Assembly (NCBI GenBank): GCA_036489765.1
Contig: DASXFE010000060.1
Coordinates: 10,986 to 74,985, forward strand
Length of the DNA: 64,000 bases
Source: DATARH01 sp036489765
Lineage (GTDB): Bacteria; Pseudomonadota; Alphaproteobacteria; ATCC43930; CGMCC-115725
Direction of reading: 5' to 3'
Shown here: piece by piece, positions 16,794 through 24,826 of the stretch
How positions within the stretch are numbered: the first letter of the stretch is position 1
How the letters are laid out: each line of letters starts with the position of its first letter
Position numbers and translations under genes: made by a program
Notes under the pieces: generated by a model
Told to the model about the DNA's origin: nothing
Databases searched by the model: none
Seen by the model: the letters and a program-made list of their open reading frames with translations, nothing else

Positions 16794-17708
16794 ATGACCG
16801 TCGCCGCTCCGACCCCGACCGGCCCCGCCGCGCTCGCCCTCGACGACGATGTCGAGCTGCGCCGCGGCCCGATCGCTGCGACCCTCAACTTCATCCGGCG
16901 CGAGCCCATCGGCTCGATCGGCATGTTCATCGTGCTGATCTTCGGCCTTTGCGGCATCTTCGCCGACGTCATCGCGCCCTATAACCCGACCGCCAACGAC
17001 TTCGGCGCGATGACCGACCCGCCGAGCTGGGCGCATTGGCTCGGCACCGACCAGCTCGGCCGCGATGTGCTCTCGCGCATCCTCTACGGCGCGCGCACCG
17101 CCTTTATCGTCGGCATCACCTCGGCGGTCGTCGGCGGGTTCTCGGGGCTCGTCCTCGGCGTGAGCAGCGCCTACTTCGGCGGCCGGATCGACCTTTTCCT
17201 CCAGCGCATCAACGACATCGTGATGTCGTTCCCGCTGATCATCATGGCGCTCGCGGTCGTGTCGATCTTCGGCACCGGGATCCACAACGTCATCGCCGCG
17301 ATCACGATCCCGCTGATACCGCGCTGCCAGCGGGTCGTCAGATCGAGCGCCCTCGCGATCCGCGAGGTGCCCTATGTCGACGCCGCCCGCGCGCTCGGCT
17401 ATGGCCACAGCCGCATCATCTTGCGGCACATGGTGCCCAATGTCGTCGCGCCGTTCCTGATCATGCTGACCTCGTTCGTCGGCCAGGCGATCCTCGCCGA
17501 GGCAGCCTTGTCCTATCTCGGCCTCGGGGTGCAGGAGCCGGTGCCTGCCTGGGGCTTGATGCTGCAAGGCGGCGCCGAGGAATACGCGACGACCGCCCCC
17601 TGGATCGCGATCTTCCCCGGCCTCGCGATCATGCTGACCGTGTTCGGCATCAACCTCTTCGGCGACGCCCTCCGCGACGTCCTCGACCCGAAGCTGCGGG
17701 ACCGGTAG
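16794..17708 (+). CDS. ABC transporter permease (DppC/OppC-like)
   Basis: A 304-residue permease. After about 35 cytoplasmic residues come one helix, a periplasmic region with HWLGTDQLGRDVLSRILYG, which is diagnostic for DppC-type subunits, and the EAA loop (VDAARALGYGHSRIILRH). The ending LFGDALRDVLDPKLR is typical. Together with the upstream permease and the ATPases at 5.6-7.6 kb it completes one importer. The order is therefore ATPases, binding proteins 1-4, permeases. Confidence 0.9.
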   Translation: MTVAAPTPTGPAALALDDDVELRRGPIAATLNFIRREPIGSIGMFIVLIFGLCGIFADVIAPYNPTANDFGAMTDPPSWAHWLGTDQLGRDVLSRILYGARTAFIVGITSAVVGGFSGLVLGVSSAYFGGRIDLFLQRINDIVMSFPLIIMALAVVSIFGTGIHNVIAAITIPLIPRCQRVVRSSALAIREVPYVDAARALGYGHSRIILRHMVPNVVAPFLIMLTSFVGQAILAEAALSYLGLGVQEPVPAWGLMLQGGAEEYATTAPWIAIFPGLAIMLTVFGINLFGDALRDVLDPKLRDR

Positions 17709-17714
17709 CCAAAC

Positions 17715-17793
17715 GTCATTGCGAGCGTAGCGAAGCAATCTCGGGCGGGGTACGCTCCCCCGATCGAGATTGCTTCGCGATGCTCGCAATGAC
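17715..17793. repeat. hairpin repeat of the GTCATTGCGAGC family
   Basis: Near-perfect 29-bp arms starting GTCATTGCGAGC and ending GCTCGCAATGAC around a 21-nt loop. Relatives occur at 31217 and 51014. The right arm contains the ATGs at 17780 and 17789 that open the next gene. Confidence 0.9.
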
Positions 17794-18235
17794 AGGCACG
17801 CTCTCACCGGCCGAAACCCGCGACCTGCAGCGCCTTCTAGGGATCATGATCCCTGCGAGCGGCGAATACGGGATCCCCGCGGCAAACGACCCAATCATCT
17901 TCGCCGACATCCTCGCCTCGCTCGGGCGCGATCTCGCCGAGGTGCGAACCGCGCTCGACGAGCTGGCGACGTTCGCCGGAGGGCCCTTTGCCGGGCTCGA
18001 CGAGGCGCGGGCGGCAGCGGTCGCGGGGCTCTTCCTCGCTTCCGACAGCCACGCCGTCGGGGTGCTCGGGCGCCACATTCTCCTCTGCTACTACCGCGAC
18101 GACCGGGTGCTGCGCTCGCTCGGGCAAGAGCCGCGGGCGCCGTTTCCGCAGGGACATGTCGTCGAGCAAGGGGATTGGTCGCTCTTGGAAGCCGTGAAGG
18201 GCAGGCCACAGCTCTGGCGCGACGATCGGAGTTGA
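17789..18235 (+). CDS. putative small subunit of a GMC-type dehydrogenase
   Basis: A 148-residue protein whose segment LLGIMIPASGEYGIPAAND resembles the short helical partners (gluconate 2-dehydrogenase subunit 3-like) encoded next to GMC flavoproteins. It has no signal peptide. It lies 118 bp before a GMC oxidoreductase. The only ATGs before this conserved segment (17780 and 17789) lie inside the right arm of the hairpin repeat and have no Shine-Dalgarno sequence. Family assignment is tentative and depends largely on context. Confidence 0.6.
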   Translation: MTGTLSPAETRDLQRLLGIMIPASGEYGIPAANDPIIFADILASLGRDLAEVRTALDELATFAGGPFAGLDEARAAAVAGLFLASDSHAVGVLGRHILLCYYRDDRVLRSLGQEPRAPFPQGHVVEQGDWSLLEAVKGRPQLWRDDRS

Positions 18236-18353
18236 GGATACGCCTCCCGCCTGACGGAAGGATAGGTGGGGGTGACGACTGGGCTGACACCAGCAGATCG
18301 TAGGGATCACCCCTCCCTTCCCCGTCAAGGAGGAGGATGAAAAGGGAGATTGC

Positions 18354-19964
18354 ATGCCGAACAACGACATCGTCGATGTGCTGATCATCGGTGCTGGAGC
18401 ATCCGGCGCGGCGGTGGCCTGGAGCCTCGCCGAGACCAAGATGCAGATTCTTTGCCTCGAGCAGGGCGACTGGACCAAACCCACGGACTTCCCGACCAAT
18501 GGCCGCGATTGGGAGGCGCGGCGATTTGGCGATTTCGACATCTACGCCAATCGCCGCCAGCGCGAGACCGACTATCCGATCAACGACTACGACTCGCCGA
18601 TGAAGATCGCCAATTTCTGCGGCGTCGGCGGCGGCACGATCGTCTTCACCGCGCATTACCCGCGCATGCACCCGTCCGATTTCCGCGTGAAATCCTTCGA
18701 CGGCGTCGCCGACGACTGGCCGATCGACTACTGGGCGCTGGAACCGTTTTTCGCCGAGAATGACCGGATGACCGGCGTCTCGGGCCTCGCCGGCGACCCC
18801 GGCGTGCCGCCGCGCCACCCGCCGATGCCGCCGATCCCGCTCGGCAAGACCGGCACCCGCTTTGCCCGGGCGATGAACGAGCTCGGCTGGCACTGGTGGC
18901 CTTCCGATGTCGCCGTGGCGACGACCGAGTACGAAGGCCGCGACAAATGCATCAATCTCGGCCATTGCACGCCGGGCTGCGCGCAGGGCGCGAAAGGCAG
19001 CGTCGACATCACCTACTGGCCGCAAGCGCTCCGCGCCGGCGTCAAGCTGAAGACGCGCTGCCGGGTGCGCGAGATCACCGTCAACGACGAGGGGATGGCG
19101 TCGGGCGCGATCTACTACGACGAGAACGGGGTCGAGCAGTTCCAGCCGGCCGAAGTCGTGATCATGGCCTGCAACGGCATCGGCACCCCGCGCCTCCTCC
19201 TCAACTCCACCTCGGGTCGCTTTCCGAGCGGGCTCGCCAATTCATCGGGGCTCGTCGGCCGGAACCTGATGCTTCACCCGTGGCCGATGGTGCGCGGCTA
19301 TGTCGAGGACGAGGTCGATGGCGGCCGCGGCCCGATGACCTGCATGTGGAGCAAGGAGTTCTACGAGACCGACCCGACGCGCGATTTCGTCCGCGGCTAC
19401 ACGCTGCAATTCTCGCGCGGCACCGGCCCGGCGAACGAAGCGGTGACGAGCACCGCGGTCGGGCGGCTGCCCTGGGGCGACGACCATCACCGCCAATACC
19501 GCCGCCTTTTCGGCCACCGCCTGACGATCGGCATCGCCTGCGAGGACCTGCCCGAGGAGCACAACCGGGTGACGCTCGACCCCGTGCTCAAGGACAGCCA
19601 CGGCATCCCGGCGCCGAGGATCGACTATACCATCAGCGAAAACACGCGACGAATGATGGAGCACGGGATCGCCCGCTGCGAGGAGATCCTGGCCGCCTGT
19701 GGCGCGACCGACCTCTACACCTCGCGCACGATCCTCAACAGCCCGGGCCACCTGCTCGGCACGGCGCGGATGGGCAACGACCCGGAACGCTCGGTCGTCA
19801 ATTCATGGGGCCGCAGCCACGACGTCAGAAACCTGTTCATCGTCGACGGCAGCGTCTGGGTCACGTCGGGCGGCGTCAACCCGACCTCGACGATCCAGGC
19901 CCTCGCCCTCTACATCGCCGACGCGATGAAGCAGCGCCTCACGAACCTGTTCGACGATGACTGA
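18354..19964 (+). CDS. GMC-family oxidoreductase (gluconate/sugar dehydrogenase-like)
   Basis: A 536-residue FAD enzyme. The dinucleotide-binding motif LIIGAGASGAAVAWSLAE begins near residue 10, and the C-terminal GMC signature includes NPTSTIQALALYIAD. The GHCTPGCAQGAKGS segment (near residue 205) and the length match the membrane-associated gluconate/fructose dehydrogenase branch more than choline dehydrogenases. GGGAG precedes the ATG. With the small subunit upstream it probably oxidises an alcohol or sugar, passing electrons to the respiratory chain; no cytochrome subunit is visible. Confidence 0.82.
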   Translation: MPNNDIVDVLIIGAGASGAAVAWSLAETKMQILCLEQGDWTKPTDFPTNGRDWEARRFGDFDIYANRRQRETDYPINDYDSPMKIANFCGVGGGTIVFTAHYPRMHPSDFRVKSFDGVADDWPIDYWALEPFFAENDRMTGVSGLAGDPGVPPRHPPMPPIPLGKTGTRFARAMNELGWHWWPSDVAVATTEYEGRDKCINLGHCTPGCAQGAKGSVDITYWPQALRAGVKLKTRCRVREITVNDEGMASGAIYYDENGVEQFQPAEVVIMACNGIGTPRLLLNSTSGRFPSGLANSSGLVGRNLMLHPWPMVRGYVEDEVDGGRGPMTCMWSKEFYETDPTRDFVRGYTLQFSRGTGPANEAVTSTAVGRLPWGDDHHRQYRRLFGHRLTIGIACEDLPEEHNRVTLDPVLKDSHGIPAPRIDYTISENTRRMMEHGIARCEEILAACGATDLYTSRTILNSPGHLLGTARMGNDPERSVVNSWGRSHDVRNLFIVDGSVWVTSGGVNPTSTIQALALYIADAMKQRLTNLFDDD

Positions 19965-19967
19965 CCG

Positions 19968-20876
19968 CTAGGCGAAGGCGGCGAAGATCTCTTCGAGCGC
20001 CCTGAACTGGCTGCCCGAGGCCGAAGAGGGCACGATGACCGGTGTCGACACGCCCGCCTCGCGCCACGCCGCGACCCCGTCGCGAACCTCCGCCGCGGAG
20101 CCGAAGAGGGTCGCATCGGCGAGCCAGCGGTCGCTCATCAGGCTCGGGATATCGGCCTGCCGCCCCTCGCTGATCGCCGTCTCGATCGCCGTCATCTCGT
20201 CGACGTACCCCGCTTCCTTCCAGTAATTACGGTAGTTGGGCAGCGTCGTGTAGCGGGTCAGCGTGCGCCGGTTGACCGCCTTCGCCGCCTCGACATCGTC
20301 GGCGATGCAGGTCGGGACCATGTTGGCGACGAGGAAATCGCGGTCGTTGCGCTTGGCCGCCGGCAGCGCCGACAGCGACTCCTGCATATGCGACCGGCTG
20401 GCATTGGCAAAGATCACCCCATCGGCGATCTCGCCCGCCAGTGCGACCATGCGCTTCCGAAGCGCCGCGAGGATGATCGGCGGCAGCGTCCCGATCCCGT
20501 CGAACGACCGCATCTTCTCGACAAAGGCGCGGGTATCGCCGAGCGGTTTCCCCGGCGTCACCCCCATGCGGACATGGCTGGGCCCGTGCGCGACACCGAT
20601 CCCAAACGCGAAGCGCCCCTTCGAAATCTCGTGGATGTAGGCGCTCTCCTGCGCGAAATCCTCGGTCACGCGGCCATAGATCGGCGCGATCGCGGTGGCG
20701 AACCTGATCGTCTTCGTCGCCACCGCCAGCGCCACCGACTGCGCCATGTTGCTGAAGATGGAGGGCACGTAAATCCCGGCAAACCCCCGCCGCTCTGCCT
20801 CCAGCGCCAGTTCCAGCGTCGCCTGCCGCCGACCGGGCACCGCGACGAGCGAGAGCGCGGGAAGGGAGTCGGGCAT
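19968..20876 (-). CDS. LLM-class flavin-dependent oxidoreductase (luciferase-like)
   Basis: A 302-residue luciferase-like TIM-barrel protein. Typical segments are LELALEAERRGFAGIYVPS near the N-terminus and GRFAFGIGVAHGPSHVRMG mid-barrel. Relatives use FMN or F420 to oxidise or reduce small substrates; which one applies here is not readable. ATG at 20876 follows GGAGAC; the open frame upstream runs through a palindromic repeat and is not coding. It converges on the GMC gene with only three bases between the stops. Confidence 0.8.
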   Translation of the reverse strand: MPDSLPALSLVAVPGRRQATLELALEAERRGFAGIYVPSIFSNMAQSVALAVATKTIRFATAIAPIYGRVTEDFAQESAYIHEISKGRFAFGIGVAHGPSHVRMGVTPGKPLGDTRAFVEKMRSFDGIGTLPPIILAALRKRMVALAGEIADGVIFANASRSHMQESLSALPAAKRNDRDFLVANMVPTCIADDVEAAKAVNRRTLTRYTTLPNYRNYWKEAGYVDEMTAIETAISEGRQADIPSLMSDRWLADATLFGSAAEVRDGVAAWREAGVSTPVIVPSSASGSQFRALEEIFAAFA

Positions 20877-20900
20877 GGCAGTCTCCGTTGCGGGGCGCGA

Positions 20901-21012
20901 AGCCCCTACCTCTCCCTCCCCCGCAGGCGGGGGAGGGAGAGGTAGGGGCAATCATTCGCAAACGTCGCAAGGAATCCCATCCCCTGCAAGCGGAGAGGGC
21001 CAGGGTGGGGCT
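20901..21012. repeat. compound GC-rich hairpin repeat (CCCTCCCCCGC family)
   Basis: Contains a perfect 22-bp inverted repeat at 20903-20948 (arm CCCCTACCTCTCCCTCCCCC followed by GC, 2-nt loop) and an outer AGCCCC...GGGGCT pair. Lies between the flavin monooxygenase and the small membrane protein. Confidence 0.85.
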
Positions 21013-21015
21013 TTT

Positions 21016-21279
21016 CTAAGCCGCGTGCGCGTAGAGCGCCGCCATCACCCCGCCTACCATCAGCGCGCCTGCCAGCAGCCCGAGGGTGCCTGTCCAGTAG
21101 AGGATCGGCTCCTTCGACCGCTCGGCCGTCACGTCGAGTCCGCCGCGCCAGGTGACCCAAAACAGCACATCCATCGTGATCGTGCCGCGGCCGAGGCTCG
21201 TCGCGAGCCGCATCAACAGGGCCAGTTCAATGAGGGCCGCGACCCCGATCGCGGTAAACCATCCGACCGAATGCAGCAT
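21016..21279 (-). CDS. small membrane protein, unknown function
   Basis: An 87-residue protein (MLHSVGWFTAIG...) with two hydrophobic segments near residues 5-23 and 64-82, separated by a charged loop. It has no recognisable family. The ATG at 21279 is chosen because GGAG lies seven bases upstream; a TTG at 21297 would add six residues. The stop abuts a compound hairpin repeat. Confidence 0.55.
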   Translation of the reverse strand: MLHSVGWFTAIGVAALIELALLMRLATSLGRGTITMDVLFWVTWRGGLDVTAERSKEPILYWTGTLGLLAGALMVGGVMAALYAHAA

Positions 21280-21404
21280 CTCCGCACTCCACGCCAACCC
21301 GGCGCGAGGTTAACGCCGGCCGCCCGTATTCGCGCCCGGCGATCGCTGCGGATTCTAGGGATATTCAAAGCGGATTCGGCGCACAGCCCGATATCGACGG
21401 CCAC

Positions 21405-21513
21405 AGCCCCCACCCCGACCCTTCCCCGCTTGCGGGGGAGGGAGGGAATGACGATCGCAAGCGGCAAATGAGCCCCTTCCCCCCACAAGTGAGGGAAGGC
21501 TCGGGTGAGGGCT
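21405..21513. repeat. compound GC-rich hairpin repeat (CCCTCCCCCGC family)
   Basis: Outer AGCCCCCACCC and GGGTGAGGGCT arms enclose inner G/C hairpins (TTCCCCGCTTGCGGGGGA; CCTTCCCCCCACAAGTGAGG). Ends just before the stop of the next minus-strand gene. Confidence 0.8.
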
Positions 21514-21524
21514 GCCGGCCGCGG

Positions 21525-22727
21525 TTACTCGGCGGCTTGCGACCGGAGCTGCACCGAATTGGGGCCATAGCGGTCGCGGAAGGGTTGGGTGTCGATCTCT
21601 TCCAGCTCGATCTCGCCCGCGAGCACCTTCGTCTTCCATGCGTCTTGCGCCGGGATGTTGGCGTGGAATTCGGGCATCACCTCGCGGGCGAAAAGCTCGA
21701 GGCTTTCGCAGATGTGCTCGTGCGTGTTCTTGCCGGCCTGGTTGAGGAGAATCACCGAGTCGATGTGCGAGGTCTCGAACGCCCGCAGCTTGCGCCGCAA
21801 TGTCTCGGGCGAACCGATCAGCCCGCCCCGCAGTGCCCGTTGCAAGGCGTCCGGGTTCTCGCGCTTCCACTTCTCGTACTCGTCCCAGAGGTTGACCGTG
21901 CCCGGCGCCGGCCGCTCGCGCATCGCGCTCTGCCCGTAAAAGCGCAGCGCAAACTGGAAGAACGGGATGCCGTCGGCGCGGCGCCGCGCCTCCTCGTCGG
22001 TCTCGGCGCACATGAAATAGCTGGTCAGCGCCAGGTTCGGGTTGGTGACGTAATCCGTCAGCTTTTCCTGCCGCTTCACAAACGAATTGTAATAGGCGTG
22101 GACCCAGGCATGCGCCGCGTCGGCCGACAGGAACTGGAACGCCAGCGCACCCAGCCCGCGCCGTCCGGCCATCTCGATCGTATCGAGCGCCGAGCAGGCG
22201 ACCCAGAGCGGCGGGTGCGGCTTCTGGATCGGCTTCGGCACGACGTTGCGGAGCGGCATGTCGAAATACTTCCCGTGATGCTCGACCCCGCCGTCGCCGA
22301 ACATCGGGATGATGGCGCGGATCGCCTCCTCCCAGATCGCCCGCTTCTCGTCGTAGTCGACGCCGAACGGCTGAAGCTCGGTGACGCTGGCGCTCTCGCC
22401 GGTGCCGAACTCGACCCGCCCGTTCGACACGAGGTCGAGCGCTGCGATGCGTTCGGCACAGCGCGCCGGGTGCGTCGTCGTCAATTGCATGATGCCGTGG
22501 CAGAGGCGGATGTTCTTGGTCCGCTGGCTCGCCGCGCCGAGGAACACTTCCGGCGCCGGCGAGTGGGAATATTCTTCGAGGAAGTGGTGCTCGACCTCCC
22601 ACGCATAGTCGTAGCCGAGCCTGTCGGCCAATTCGACCTGGTCGAGCGCGTTCTGGTAGAGCCGATGCTCGCCCCCCGCTTCCCATGGGCGCGGCAATTG
22701 CAACTCGTAGAAGATGCCGAATTTCAT
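21525..22727 (-). CDS. LLM-class flavin-dependent monooxygenase (bacterial luciferase-like)
   Basis: A 400-residue luciferase-family protein beginning MKFGIFYELQLPRPW. Conserved segments are YAWEVEHHFLEEYSHSP, RLCHGIMQLTTTHPARCAERIA and RVEFGTGESASVTEL. These match the group annotated as alkanal monooxygenase-like or F420-independent LLM proteins. The substrate is not predictable. The start at 22727 gives the normal family length; the open frame continues antisense into the MFS gene and should be ignored. It is divergent from the MFS gene with 109 bp between. Confidence 0.83.
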   Translation of the reverse strand: MKFGIFYELQLPRPWEAGGEHRLYQNALDQVELADRLGYDYAWEVEHHFLEEYSHSPAPEVFLGAASQRTKNIRLCHGIMQLTTTHPARCAERIAALDLVSNGRVEFGTGESASVTELQPFGVDYDEKRAIWEEAIRAIIPMFGDGGVEHHGKYFDMPLRNVVPKPIQKPHPPLWVACSALDTIEMAGRRGLGALAFQFLSADAAHAWVHAYYNSFVKRQEKLTDYVTNPNLALTSYFMCAETDEEARRRADGIPFFQFALRFYGQSAMRERPAPGTVNLWDEYEKWKRENPDALQRALRGGLIGSPETLRRKLRAFETSHIDSVILLNQAGKNTHEHICESLELFAREVMPEFHANIPAQDAWKTKVLAGEIELEEIDTQPFRDRYGPNSVQLRSQAAE

Positions 22728-22836
22728 CCGCCGATTCCTCGATGCTTGGGCAAGATCATGCCGGGCTGGGCAGCAATGCTCAAGCGCCGGCGGTGATGCG
22801 ATTTTCATCCAGCCCTTAACCTGAGACACTAAACCC

Positions 22837-24102
22837 ATGGCCGACGACAGCGCCGCGAGCGAACCCGCGACACCAGCCGCCGACGAGAGCGAGGCTGCTG
22901 CGCATTGGCAGCAGACGCTGTGGGCCATGGTCGGCATCCAGTTCGTCATGACGATGGCGTTTTCGATGCTGACGCCGATCATGCCGCTGTTCCTCCCCGA
23001 GCTTGGCGTCGAGAGCCAGGGTGCGATCGATGTCTGGGCCGGGATCCTCTCTGGCGTCACCTCGTTCATCGCCGCCTTCGCCTCGCCGCTCTGGGGCCGC
23101 ATCGCCGACCGGCGCGGGCGCAAATTGATGCTGGTGAGGTCGAGCCTCGCGATCGGGTTCTTCACCGCGCTGATGGGCGCGTCGGCGAATGTGTGGGAGT
23201 TTTTCGGGGCGCGGGCGCTGATGGGCGTCTTTGCCGGGTTCTCGTCGTCGGCGATCGCGCTCGTCGCGAGCCAGGTGCCCGAGGGGCGGCTTGGCTATTC
23301 GCTCGGCTGGCTCTCGACCGGGCAGCTTGTCGGCTCGCTCGTCGGCCCGATCATCGGCGGCGTCCTTGCCGATGTGACCGGCAGCTACCGCGTGCCGTTC
23401 TACATCACCGCGGCGACGATCTTTGTCGCGCTCGGCCTCGTGTGGTTCGGCGTGCACGAGGAATTCACCCGACCCTCCGGCAGCGGGCGCAGCCGCTCGG
23501 TGGCGGCGGGCCTCATCGCCCTGGTCCGGTCGCCGACGCTGCTCGCACTCTTTTTTGTGCTGCTTATGGCCCAGTTCGGCGTGCGCACGGTGCAGCCGAT
23601 CATTACCCTCTACGTCAAGGAGATGGTCGGCGACCTCCCCAATGTCGCGACATTGGCCGGCATCGCCTTTTCGATTACCGGCGTCGCCAACGTCATCTCG
23701 GCGCCGTTTCTCGGCAACCGCAGCGACCAGCTCGGCTACAGGAAGGTGCTGCTGATCGCGCTGCTCGGCGCGACGCTGACGACCTTGCCGCAGGCCTTCA
23801 CCCAGAATTACTGGGTCTTCACCGCCGAGCGTTTCGCGGTGGGCCTCTTCATCGGCGGTCTTTTGCCGGCCGCGAATGCCCTTGTCGGCCGCCTCGTCCC
23901 GCGCTCGGAGCGCGGGACGATCTACGGCATGACCTCGTCGGCGATGTTCATGGGAAATTCGCTGGGGCCGCTGCTCGGCGGCTTCCTCGCCGCCGGGCTC
24001 GGGCTGCGCTGGGTATTCCTGATGACCGGCGCCGTCCTCGCCCTCAACCTCGTCTGGGTCTATCGCCGCGTGCCCGAATACACCGCCGCCGGCGAGGCCT
24101 GA
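22837..24102 (+). CDS. MFS transporter, drug/metabolite exporter type
   Basis: A 421-residue major facilitator protein with about 12 hydrophobic helices after an acidic cytoplasmic N-terminus. The loop after helix 2 reads GRIADRRGRKLMLV, the MFS signature. The overall pattern resembles the DHA1 drug:H+ antiporter group. It ends 4 nt before the sirtuin gene, so the two form an operon. Substrate unknown. Confidence 0.82.
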   Translation: MADDSAASEPATPAADESEAAAHWQQTLWAMVGIQFVMTMAFSMLTPIMPLFLPELGVESQGAIDVWAGILSGVTSFIAAFASPLWGRIADRRGRKLMLVRSSLAIGFFTALMGASANVWEFFGARALMGVFAGFSSSAIALVASQVPEGRLGYSLGWLSTGQLVGSLVGPIIGGVLADVTGSYRVPFYITAATIFVALGLVWFGVHEEFTRPSGSGRSRSVAAGLIALVRSPTLLALFFVLLMAQFGVRTVQPIITLYVKEMVGDLPNVATLAGIAFSITGVANVISAPFLGNRSDQLGYRKVLLIALLGATLTTLPQAFTQNYWVFTAERFAVGLFIGGLLPAANALVGRLVPRSERGTIYGMTSSAMFMGNSLGPLLGGFLAAGLGLRWVFLMTGAVLALNLVWVYRRVPEYTAAGEA

Positions 24103-24106
24103 GGCG

Positions 24107-24760
24107 ATGCTGGGAAAGCCGCCCCGCCTCGTGGTCTTCACCGGCCCCGGCTTGTCCCGCGACAGCGGCTTCGCCCCGTTCGATGCCGGAACGATGCCAC
24201 CCGGGACGACCCTCGAAGACGTGGTGACGCGCGAGGGCTTCGAGCGGGACCCCGCCAAGGTCCGGACATTCTACAACCACCACCGCCGCGAATTGCTCGG
24301 ACGCGCCAAGCCCAACACCGCCCACGACGCACTTGCCGTCCTGTCGCTGGCCAAAAGGGACAAGACGCTGATCGTCACCCGCAACATCGACGACCTCCAC
24401 GAACGCGCCGGCAGCGACATGGTGCTCCACACCCATGGCGAGCTCTTGAAGGCCCGCTGCACGATCTGCACCCGCGTCAGCGACCGCCTCGACGACATCG
24501 CCCCCGACAGCGAGTGCCCGATCTGCGGCAACACCGGCCACCTCCGCCCCCACATCGTCTGGGTCGGCGAGGAACCACAGCACATCCCGCTGATCTTTGA
24601 GGCCTTGGCAAACTGCTCGACGTTTGTCGCGATCAGCGCCGCCGGCGGCAGCGAACCCGCCCGCAGCTTCCTCGCAGAAGCCCGGCGCGCGGCCGCGAAG
24701 ACGATCGAACTCGCCCCCGAGGCCGTGCTCGAATGGGTCAAGGCCGTCATCGCCGGCTGA
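24107..24760 (+). CDS. divergent Sir2-family NAD-dependent protein deacylase
   Basis: A 217-residue sirtuin, which would remove acyl groups from lysines using NAD+. Present are the catalytic H110 (LHTHGEL), the TRNIDDLHERAG NAD motif and the zinc cysteines C118, C121, C137 and C140. Several usual features are altered: the GAGIS loop is GPGLS, the FRD segment is FDAG, the class III YxxR pair becomes Y56xxH59, and the late GTS loop reads ISAAGGS. It may be weak, have a changed acyl preference or not be a deacylase. Operon with the MFS exporter (4-nt gap). Confidence 0.75.
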   Translation: MLGKPPRLVVFTGPGLSRDSGFAPFDAGTMPPGTTLEDVVTREGFERDPAKVRTFYNHHRRELLGRAKPNTAHDALAVLSLAKRDKTLIVTRNIDDLHERAGSDMVLHTHGELLKARCTICTRVSDRLDDIAPDSECPICGNTGHLRPHIVWVGEEPQHIPLIFEALANCSTFVAISAAGGSEPARSFLAEARRAAAKTIELAPEAVLEWVKAVIAG

Positions 24761-24765
24761 CCAGC

Positions 24766-24819
24766 AGCGCGGGCGTCCCGCCCGCAACCCACAAAAATTG
24801 CGGGCGGGCCCCCCGCGCT
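24766..24819. repeat. palindrome of the AGCGCGGGCGTCCCGC family
   Basis: Imperfect 22-bp arms (AGCGCGGGCGTCCCGCCCGC and complement) around a short A-rich loop. Fills the gap between the convergent sirtuin and GMC stops, so it may terminate both. Relative at 29511. Confidence 0.85.
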
Positions 24820-24826
24820 CCTTTGC

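Noticed and set aside
22728..23165. N-terminal extension of the flavin monooxygenase at 21525
   Set aside because: The added 146 codons are antisense to the MFS gene and unlike any luciferase-family N-terminus; MKFGIF at 22727 is the natural start.
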